Part shown: positions 7,426 to 13,370 of the stretch, piece by piece
Numbering within the stretch: the stretch's first letter is position 1
Layout of the letters: each line of letters begins with the position of its first letter
NCBI GenBank assembly: GCA_022360735.1
Contig: JAKSCF010000354.1
Span: forward strand, 1-17,336
Direction of reading: 5' to 3'
Origin: Clostridia bacterium
GTDB taxonomy: Bacteria > Bacillota_A > Clostridia > Peptostreptococcales > JAAYPU01
Length of the DNA stretch: 17,336 bases
The notes under the pieces: generated by a model
The model's database searches: none
The model's input: only the letters and a program-made list of their open reading frames with translations
Told to the model about the DNA's origin: nothing
Made by a program: the position numbers and the translations under genes

Positions 7426-8778
7426 ATGACAGGAAAAGAGTTGATTTTAAAAACGTTACGACATGAAAAAACAGACCGAATACCATGGATTCCGTTTGCA
7501 GGCGTACACGCGGGTAAACTAATTGGTGTCAATGCCAAGGAAATTCTAACAAATGAAGAAAAATTATTGGAATCATTACTAGAAGTTAATAAGTTATACA
7601 GACCGGACGGGCAGCCTGTAATGTTTGACCTTCAAATAGAAGCTGAAGTATTGGGTTGTGAACTTCAGTGGGCTGAAGATGCACCGCCGGCAGTAAGAAC
7701 ACATCCATTAGCAGAGACAAAGGAACTGCCTTGTATATGTCAAGTTCCACAAAAAACAGATGGAAGAATTCCAATGGTTCTTGATGTCATGAAAAAGCTA
7801 AAGAAGAAAGTAGGCGACACGACTGCACTATATGGGCTTACCTGTGGACCATTTACATTAGCTTCACACTTAAGAGGTACAAATATATTTATGGATATGT
7901 TCGAGGATCCTGAATATGTTAAGGCATTAATCCACTATGCAAATGAAATCAATATAAAAATGGCAGAGTATTATATAGAAGCGGGTATGGATGTGATAGC
8001 AGTAGTCGATCCCCTTATATCTCAAATATCTCCAAAACATTTTAAAAAGTTTTTAACTGAGCCCTATACAAAGTTGTTTGATTTTATCAGGGAAAAGAAA
8101 GCATTTTCATCATTCTTTGTATGTGGCGATGCAACAAGGAGCATAGACGTTATGTGCCAAACAAACCCGGATTCAATATCCATAGATGAGAATGTAGATA
8201 TGGTAGCTGCAAAGGAAGTTTCTGATAAACACAATATAGCTATGGGTGGAAATATACCGCTTACAACCGTTATGCTTCATGGAACGCAACAAGATAATAT
8301 GAAGTATACTTTGGAACTAATGGATAATTTAAGCCATAAAAACTTAATAATAGCTCCCGGGTGTGATATGCCATATGATGTACCTGTAGAAAATACAATA
8401 GCTGTTCAACAGACGATTAGTGATCCTGAAAAGACAAGAGAAACGATTGCAAACTATGAGGTTGTAGAAGAAGATATTGATATTGAAATACCAGACTATG
8501 GTTCACTTGAAAAACCTTTGGTAGAAGTGTTTACTCTTGACTCAGCTACTTGTGCGGCTTGTACGTATATGATGAATTCAGCTAATGATATGAAGGAACA
8601 CTTTGGTGATAAAATAGACATAGTAGAATATAAATGGACAATTAAAGAGAACATTGCCAGAGTTAAGAAGATGGGCGTTAAGAATTTACCAAGTATATAT
8701 ATAAATGGACAATTAAAATATTCATCCATTATTCCCAGTAGAGATGAGTTTGTTAAAGAAATTAAAGCTTTTATGTAG
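7426..8778 (+). CDS. UroD/MtaA-like methyltransferase fused to a thioredoxin-like domain
   Basis: The 450-residue protein has two parts. Residues 1 to about 345 form a uroporphyrinogen-decarboxylase-fold domain of the MtaA/MtbA/CmuA type, which moves methyl groups between corrinoid proteins and an acceptor. It opens with MTGKELILKTLRHEKTDRIP and contains YGLTCGPFTLASHLRG. MtaA-type enzymes bind zinc through His-x-Cys and a later Cys. Here the first motif reads F231-V-C233 and the later cysteine is C313, in APGCDMP. Residues ~362-450 look like a thioredoxin-fold domain with a C376-A-A-C379 motif and a cis-proline-like NLPSIYINGQ segment. The start at 7426 follows AAAGGAGGA; 7393 lacks a good site. 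The CobW-type gene begins 24 bases downstream. It probably passes methyl groups from the corrinoid protein to tetrahydrofolate or another thiol-linked acceptor. Confidence 0.8.
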   Translation: MTGKELILKTLRHEKTDRIPWIPFAGVHAGKLIGVNAKEILTNEEKLLESLLEVNKLYRPDGQPVMFDLQIEAEVLGCELQWAEDAPPAVRTHPLAETKELPCICQVPQKTDGRIPMVLDVMKKLKKKVGDTTALYGLTCGPFTLASHLRGTNIFMDMFEDPEYVKALIHYANEINIKMAEYYIEAGMDVIAVVDPLISQISPKHFKKFLTEPYTKLFDFIREKKAFSSFFVCGDATRSIDVMCQTNPDSISIDENVDMVAAKEVSDKHNIAMGGNIPLTTVMLHGTQQDNMKYTLELMDNLSHKNLIIAPGCDMPYDVPVENTIAVQQTISDPEKTRETIANYEVVEEDIDIEIPDYGSLEKPLVEVFTLDSATCAACTYMMNSANDMKEHFGDKIDIVEYKWTIKENIARVKKMGVKNLPSIYINGQLKYSSIIPSRDEFVKEIKAFM

Positions 8779-8802
8779 CGGGTTATTTAAGGAGTTGATG
8801 AG

Positions 8803-9741
8803 ATGGAGAAGCATGATGGTAAAAAGCTTTATCTTGTATCAGGTTTTTTAGGAGCAGGAAAAACGACCTTTATGCATCATTTAATAAATGTATTTAAAGG
8901 GAAAAAAGTTGCGGTAATCGTTAATGAATTTGGCAAAGAAGGTATAGATGGAACATTGCTAAAGAAAGAAGGCATTTCCATTGAGGAGATTAGCAATGGC
9001 TCTATTTTCTGTAACTGTAGATCCGATACATTTATTAGTGCGTTAATTAAAATATCTGCACTTCCTATGGATGTAGTTTTAATAGAGAGTTCAGGACTAT
9101 CAGATCCTGCCAATATGGGTACAATACTTTCAGTGGTTCAACAAAAAGTAGAAGACGAGTACATTTACAAAGGAGCCATTGCAATAGCGGATTCAACCAA
9201 TATAGATATGTTAATCAACACAGCTCCGTCGGTTAAATCCCAAATTGAAAGCAGTGATTTAGTTTTAATCAATAAAATCGATTTGGTTAATGATGAAAAA
9301 ATTGAATTCATAAAAGAAATCATTAAAGAAATAAATCCCGGAGCAGACATAAAAACTACTAGTTTTGGCAAGATAGAGGATCCTAATATAATCTTAAATT
9401 TAAGCTATGAGAATAGCTTAAAGGATATAAATGTAGGAAGCATAAGGGTCATAGGAACGCAGAAGGTATTGGTTTCCATGGACGGTAGCTTTACAAAGAT
9501 TAAAGTTGAAAAATGGATAAAAAGCATTTCGGAATATTTTTATAGGATAAAGGGATTTACGCTTATAGAAAACAAATGGCACTATGTAGATGGGACCTCA
9601 AATCAACTTACAATCCATGAAACAGAGATTATTCCAAAGAGAGGCTCTCTAGTTATATTAGCTTCCGGAAGTCAGCCCCTTAAAAAAAATATGATATCCG
9701 GTTGGATGGAAAACTTTGACTCAGAGATTAAATTCCTATAG
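8803..9741 (+). CDS. CobW/COG0523-family GTPase
   Basis: This 312-residue P-loop GTPase belongs to the CobW/COG0523 family of metal- or cofactor-delivery proteins. The Walker A motif G14-FLGAGKTT spans residues 14-22. VNEFGKEGIDG, ESSGLSDP and the guanine-specificity motif NKID follow. A CobW C-terminal-like domain occupies the last ~90 residues. The usual CxCC metal motif after switch I is not present; the matching segment reads NGSIFCNCR, with C70 and C72. AAGGAG lies at the right distance before the ATG. It is co-transcribed with the UroD-thioredoxin gene (24-base gap) and ends before a terminator. A role in loading zinc or a corrinoid onto the neighbouring methyltransferases is plausible but unproven. 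Confidence 0.87.
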   Translation: MEKHDGKKLYLVSGFLGAGKTTFMHHLINVFKGKKVAVIVNEFGKEGIDGTLLKKEGISIEEISNGSIFCNCRSDTFISALIKISALPMDVVLIESSGLSDPANMGTILSVVQQKVEDEYIYKGAIAIADSTNIDMLINTAPSVKSQIESSDLVLINKIDLVNDEKIEFIKEIIKEINPGADIKTTSFGKIEDPNIILNLSYENSLKDINVGSIRVIGTQKVLVSMDGSFTKIKVEKWIKSISEYFYRIKGFTLIENKWHYVDGTSNQLTIHETEIIPKRGSLVILASGSQPLKKNMISGWMENFDSEIKFL

Positions 9742-9760
9742 ATTTTAGCTTTTAAAGATA

Positions 9761-9800
9761 TCTGTATCACGGAGGACTGCCCCTTGATACAGAGTTTTTT
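9761..9800 (+). terminator. Rho-independent terminator after the CobW-family gene
   Basis: TCTGTATCA (9761-9769) pairs perfectly with TGATACAGA (9785-9793), followed by G and six T (9795-9800). It lies 20 bases after the CobW-type stop codon and separates this operon from the corrinoid protein gene. Confidence 0.85.
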
Positions 9801-9931
9801 AGTTAAGATAATAAAAAAAATATGACAAAATAACTAAAATTGAAAGTTTATTGTAATAATCTGTGTTGAATATATGAAGAAAAGTGATTATTTGAAATGG
9901 TAAATACATTTAAGGGAAATATTATTTTTTT

Positions 9932-9947
9932 TGGTATGATTATTGCA
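9932..9947 (+). promoter_or_regulatory. Sigma-54 (-24/-12) promoter P2
   Basis: TGGTATGATTATTGCA has GG at 9933-9934 and GC at 9945-9946 with exactly 10 bases between. It lies about 50 bases before the corrinoid protein start codon, after the preceding terminator, so it should drive that gene. The rest of the 258-base gap (9742-9999) holds the terminator and AT-rich sequence with no other recognised element. Confidence 0.8.
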
Positions 9948-9999
9948 AATTGTATTAATAATTTCAAACTAACTTATAAAAAGCGTGGGAGGAATAAAA

Positions 10000-10632
10000 A
10001 TGAATGCACTGTATGAAGAAATAGCAGAAAACTTAGAAGAAGGCAATGTATCTAAAGTAAAAGAATTGTGCCAGAAAGCTCTTGATGAAGGACATGAACC
10101 AAAAGAAGTCATTAATGACGGACTATTAGAAGGTATGAATCATGTAGGTGTATTATTTAAAGAAGGAGAACTATTTGTTCCGGAGGTGTTGATATCAGCT
10201 AAAGCAATGGCCGAAGGAATGGAGATATTAAAACCTTTTTTGAAGGATGGTGATATTAAAACTATAGGAAGGTGTTTATTTGCAACCGTAAAAGGAGATC
10301 TTCATGATATAGGCAAAAACTTAGTTATGATGCTTATGGAGAGTGCAGGATATGAAATAATAGATTTAGGGATTGATATAACTCCGGAAGCTATTGCTGA
10401 AGCAGTAAAAGAACATAATCCTGATATCGTTGGAATGTCAGCGATGCTTACAACAACGATGGTATATATGAAAGATACTGTAGAATGTCTAAAAGATAAT
10501 GGACTATATGACCATGTAAAAGTGTTAGTTGGAGGCGCTCCGGTTACTGAGCAATATGCAGAATCAATAGGAGCATATTATTCAAGTGATGCTGCATCGG
10601 CAGTAGAACTTGCAGATAGTTTATTAAAGTAA
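10000..10632 (+). CDS. Corrinoid (B12-binding) methyl-carrier protein, MttC/MtbC type
   Basis: This 210-residue protein is a standard methyltransferase corrinoid carrier. The first ~85 residues form the helical B12-binding-2 cap (AENLEEGNVSKVKELCQKALDEG onward). The rest is a Rossmann-like B12 domain with the DxHxxG motif D100-L-H102-D-I-G105, where H102 should be the lower axial cobalt ligand. GMSAMLTTTM and VLVGGAPV follow. The start at ATG 10000 is preferred over an in-frame GTG at 9985, because GGGAGG at 9987-9992 serves the ATG. In this family the protein accepts a methyl group from an MttB-type enzyme and gives it to a second methyltransferase. Both candidate partners are in the window (2422 and 7426). 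It has its own sigma-54-type promoter. No RACE/RamA-type reactivating ferredoxin gene is present nearby. Confidence 0.93.
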   Translation: MNALYEEIAENLEEGNVSKVKELCQKALDEGHEPKEVINDGLLEGMNHVGVLFKEGELFVPEVLISAKAMAEGMEILKPFLKDGDIKTIGRCLFATVKGDLHDIGKNLVMMLMESAGYEIIDLGIDITPEAIAEAVKEHNPDIVGMSAMLTTTMVYMKDTVECLKDNGLYDHVKVLVGGAPVTEQYAESIGAYYSSDAASAVELADSLLK

Positions 10633-10843
10633 TGTATATATTGGGACTTTGTCCTGAAAATTAATTACCTTAAAAAAATGAGCAAGCTTTTTTTGCAGTT
10701 TTTGACATAGAGAGCAAAGAAAATTTGCTGTGCTTTTATATCAGATCACATTCTAGATCTGGGTCACCCGCTATGGAGAAAGAAAAGTGCAGGAGAATAC
10801 CATGGATGTAAAAGCTTTGAGTGAAAAATTGAAATAATAGAAT
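10633..10843 (+). other. Gene-free spacer downstream of the corrinoid gene
   Basis: No convincing gene is present. A weak hairpin (AGCAAA at 10713-10718 with TTTGCT at 10724-10729) followed by a short T-rich stretch may be a terminator for the corrinoid gene. A 12-codon frame at 10802-10837 follows CAGGAG but resembles nothing known. From about 10744 onward the sequence is the start of the left copy of the ~500-base duplication. Confidence 0.4.
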
Positions 10844-10845
10844 TT

Positions 10846-10881
10846 AAACCCGCACCATGAAGAAAATGCTGCGGGTTTTTT
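10846..10881 (+). terminator. Rho-independent terminator, left repeat copy
   Basis: AAACCCGCA (10846-10854) pairs perfectly with TGCGGGTTT (10870-10878), with T continuing to 10881. An equivalent hairpin with a diverged loop sits at 13030-13064 in the right copy. Confidence 0.85.
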
Positions 10882-10984
10882 ATGTGCAATTGCAAAAAAT
10901 TATCGCGTTTTTTTAGCCAAATATAGCCAAATACTTGATAGTTTTTTAAACCTCTCTTTATAATTTCGATATATACAAAAAGGT

Positions 10985-11000
10985 TGGCCTAATTATTGCT
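10985..11000 (+). promoter_or_regulatory. Sigma-54 (-24/-12) promoter P3
   Basis: TGGCCTAATTATTGCT has GG at 10986-10987 and GC at 10998-10999, 10 bases apart. It is identical in its core to P4 at 13236-13251. It now reads through the isomerase stub into the second BCCT gene about 285 bases downstream. Confidence 0.8.
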
Positions 11001-11047
11001 ATGCAAGTATAGATAAGCGCATTCGTAGTCAGGTCCATAAATTCAGA

Positions 11048-11088
11048 GGCACCCTTTTTTTCTTGATGGATACGGCCATAGGGGTGTT
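11048..11088 (+). other. Leader hairpin, left copy
   Basis: An outer stem pairs 11048-11056 with 11080-11088 (CACCC/GGGTG core, three wobble pairs). An inner stem pairs ATGG (11066-11069) with CCAT (11076-11079). The right-hand copy at 13297-13334 also folds, using different paired bases around the same TTTTTTTCT-CTTGATGGAT tract. This suggests an RNA element in the transcript. Confidence 0.4.
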
Positions 11089-11124
11089 TTGAATAATAAA
11101 ATTATGATCAAAGGAGGTACAAAG

Positions 11125-11245
11125 ATGAAAAACACCAAGGGGCAAATTAAATTAGATATGTATCAATATACGCTTCATCTCAGCGGTATGGGATAAAGCA
11201 GAGGGTTACAGGATGCTCTTGCATTTGAAAAGACAATTCATTTAA
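11125..11245 (+). pseudogene. Truncated remnant of the TIM-barrel isomerase gene start
   Basis: The first ~40 codons align with the intact gene at 13371: MKNTKGQIKLDMYQYTLHLSG against MKNTQRQIKLGMHTYTLHLNG, then LQDALAFEK against FQDAHAFEK. In the remnant the codon matching Glu24 is TAA (11194-11196). All similarity ends near 11245, and the remaining ~260 codons are missing. A strong AAAGGAGG site still precedes its ATG. The BCCT ribosome site follows 24 bases after similarity ends. Either a tandem duplication was interrupted, or a transporter gene was placed behind a copied promoter. Confidence 0.85.
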
Positions 11246-11283
11246 TTTTTCGGAATTTTCACAAATTTAAAAGGAGTAGAAAT

Positions 11284-12930
11284 ATGTATGAAAATAAAAA
11301 TATAGTAAAAAACGGTTTAAGGCTACCGGTTGTTTTAATCCCAGGCATCATTTTTATTGCACTATTGCTGTGGGGATTTCTTGATTCTTTCGAGTTTATT
11401 AATATACTTACCAACGCATTTGAATCTATGATGTATAATTTAGGGTGGCTGGTCAGCCTAGCTATGTTACTTTTTTTGGGTTTTTGCGTAGTTATAGTTT
11501 TTCATCCTATGGGAAATATTCGCTTAGGGGGTCCAAATGCAAAACCTAAAATGAGTTACTGGCAGTGGTTCACCATAGCACTTTGTACGGGAATCGGTGC
11601 CGGAGTAGTGTTTTGGGGTGCTGCAGAACCACTGATATTTGTCATGGAACCGGCTCCGAGTTTTGGGATTAAACCGGGTAGCAATGAAGCGATTAAATGG
11701 AGTATGCGAACGGTTTTCCTTCATTGGACACTTATTCCATATGCAAGCAGCGTCGTCTTCGGCATAGTTTTAGCCTATGTTTGTCATAATATGCGAATGC
11801 CTTATAGAGTCAGCTCAGCCCTAGTGCCTGCTTTTGGCAAAAAATTTTTAGACAGCAAATGGGCTACTGTAGTGGATGTGCTTACGGTCTTTTCAATAGC
11901 CGGTGCTGTAGCAGGCGGTCTTGGATACGGATTCATGCAGTTGTCTCAAGGTCTAAGACTGACAGCCGGTATTGAACCGAGTACCAAAACCTATCTATTA
12001 GCTGCATTAGTTCTGTTTTCAATATATATGGTCTCCAGCCTCACCGGACTGAAAAAAGGTATTAACTGGCTCAGCGACAAAAATACAAACTTCTTTTTTC
12101 TTTTGCTATTCGTATTGTTGATCTTTGGTCCTACTGCATATATTTTTAATTTGATGACTGAATCAATGGGCGCTTTTTTTGGCAATTTTATTGAAGCTAT
12201 GACCTACACCTCCCCATACCCAAATGGGCAGCTTTGGCCACAGTGGTGGGATATGTACTGGTGGGTAGACTGGTTGGCTTACGGACCAATGCTGGGCCTA
12301 TTTTTTGTTCGTTTAGGTTATGGAAGAACTTTGCGTGAGTTTGTTGTGGTTAATATGTTAATGCCTTCATTATTTGGATTCGCCTGGTTCTCTGTTTTTG
12401 GAGGAAACGTCATACATGCCCAGATATTTGAAGGTATCGACTTTTTCTCTATTTATCAGCAGAACGGCGCCGAGGCTCTGACACTTTCCGTATTGGGACA
12501 ATTGCCATTTGCAGGGTTATTCACCATAATAATGATGTTTATTATAACCGTCTCTCTTGCAACCCAATGTGACTCTATGGTAGTTTCATTGTCAAGTATG
12601 TCGATGAAGAATGGTTCCGGAACCATAGAGGCTCCTAAGAAAATCAAATGGTTCTGGGGGATTATTTTCATTGCTGTTGCGCTGGTATTTACCTTTGCAG
12701 GCGGTATTGACGGGGTTAAAATTATAAAATCTTTTTGTGGAATGCCCATAACGTTCTTTGGCATAATTATGGTTATTGGTTTTATCAAACATATAGCCAA
12801 ACTGCCTCGTACCGATACAAGGCAGTATGTCTATGAGGATGCTGTGGCAAATGCTTCGGATTCAGGAGAGGAACCCATAAAACCGTCAAAATTGTCGCTT
12901 ATAATTCAATCGTTATTTAAAAAAGAATAA
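11284..12930 (+). CDS. BCCT-family transporter (second, divergent copy)
   Basis: A 548-residue, 12-helix BCCT protein, clearly related to but diverged from the copy at 4052. It has the glycine-rich segment GIGAGVVFWGAAEP and the helix-8 region WDMYWWVDWLAYGPM (residues 322-336), followed by FFVRLGYGRTLREF. In the aromatic box the positions that are W327-W328-Y331 in the first copy are D329-W330-Y333 here, so an acidic residue replaces one tryptophan. A hydrophilic tail of about 40 residues follows the last helix. AAAGGAG lies eight bases before the ATG. The gene sits between two copies of a duplicated promoter segment and upstream of the isomerase/dehydrogenase operon, so it probably imports that operon's substrate. 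The family call is firm; the ligand is unknown and may differ from simple betaine. Confidence 0.92.
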   Translation: MYENKNIVKNGLRLPVVLIPGIIFIALLLWGFLDSFEFINILTNAFESMMYNLGWLVSLAMLLFLGFCVVIVFHPMGNIRLGGPNAKPKMSYWQWFTIALCTGIGAGVVFWGAAEPLIFVMEPAPSFGIKPGSNEAIKWSMRTVFLHWTLIPYASSVVFGIVLAYVCHNMRMPYRVSSALVPAFGKKFLDSKWATVVDVLTVFSIAGAVAGGLGYGFMQLSQGLRLTAGIEPSTKTYLLAALVLFSIYMVSSLTGLKKGINWLSDKNTNFFFLLLFVLLIFGPTAYIFNLMTESMGAFFGNFIEAMTYTSPYPNGQLWPQWWDMYWWVDWLAYGPMLGLFFVRLGYGRTLREFVVVNMLMPSLFGFAWFSVFGGNVIHAQIFEGIDFFSIYQQNGAEALTLSVLGQLPFAGLFTIIMMFIITVSLATQCDSMVVSLSSMSMKNGSGTIEAPKKIKWFWGIIFIAVALVFTFAGGIDGVKIIKSFCGMPITFFGIIMVIGFIKHIAKLPRTDTRQYVYEDAVANASDSGEEPIKPSKLSLIIQSLFKKE

Positions 12931-13029
12931 GGAGCTGTGGTGACTAAGGGCTATATACCGGATTACATTCTAAATTCAGCCAGGTCACTGTAAAAGTTTT
13001 TTTGTGTTAAAATTGAAAAAATATAATTT

Positions 13030-13065
13030 AAACCCGCACTATGAACAAAAATGTTGCGGGTTTTC
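13030..13065 (+). terminator. Rho-independent terminator after the second BCCT gene
   Basis: AAACCCGCA (13030-13038) pairs with TGCGGGTTT (13055-13063), followed by one further T at 13064. The stem is identical to that at 10846 while the loop differs. It lies about 100 bases after the transporter stop. Confidence 0.82.
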
Positions 13066-13235
13066 TATGTTATAATTGCATACATATTTATTTGCAATAT
13101 GCAAAAATTTTTTGCGTTTTGCGCCGAATGTTGAACGTTTTTTGCACCGGCGTCCGACGGATACACCAGTTACAAAAAACTCAATGAAATTCAATTTTTC
13201 TATTCTTTATACAATTTATTGAATCTATAAAAAGT

Positions 13236-13251
13236 TGGCCTAATTATTGCT
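13236..13251 (+). promoter_or_regulatory. Sigma-54 (-24/-12) promoter P4
   Basis: TGGCCTAATTATTGCT has GG at 13237-13238 and GC at 13249-13250, 10 bases apart. It precedes the isomerase/dehydrogenase operon with a leader of about 110 bases. Its core is identical to P3. Confidence 0.82.
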
Positions 13252-13296
13252 ATAGCAATACATAAGCTTATTCATAGTAAGCGATATAAAATTCAG

Positions 13297-13334
13297 ACGC
13301 ATTTTTTTCTCTTGATGGATTACAAGAGAGGCGT
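13297..13334 (+). other. Leader hairpin, right copy
   Basis: TCTCTTG (13308-13314) pairs with CAAGAGA (13323-13329) around ATGGATTA. An outer stem pairs ACGC (13297-13300) with GCGT (13331-13334). The structure ends about 20 bases before the ribosome site of the isomerase gene. See the left copy at 11048-11088. Confidence 0.45.
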
Positions 13335-13370
13335 TTTAAATAAAAATTATGATTAAAGGAGAATACAAAG

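Larger units (their letters stand above)
10744..11245 (+). repeat. Left copy of a ~500-base duplicated promoter/leader/gene-start segment
   Basis: The segment aligns in the same order and orientation with about 12961-13491. Shared parts are GATCACATTCT (GATTACATTCT on the right), the AAACCCGCA/TGCGGGTTT terminator, the promoter core TTGGCCTAATTATTGCTA, a leader with CTTGATGGAT and ATGATYAAAGGAG, and the first ~40 codons of the isomerase gene. The outer ends are approximate, as upstream similarity fades and contains small gaps. The two copies flank the second BCCT gene. Confidence 0.75.
12931..13370 (+). other. Gene-free region: terminator, upstream palindromes, promoter and leader
   Basis: From about 12961 this region is the right copy of the duplicated segment. 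It holds the terminator at 13030, AT-rich palindromic sequence at 13091-13115, promoter P4 at 13236 and a structured leader at 13297-13334. A stretch around 13117-13175, beginning GCGTTTTGCGCCG, is distinctly GC-richer and has no counterpart in the left copy. No gene was found. Confidence 0.6.

Noticed and set aside
10802..10837. Short frame MDVKALSEKLK after a CAGGAG site
   Set aside because: Only 11 residues, no recognisable family, and the corresponding stretch in the right repeat copy is not open.
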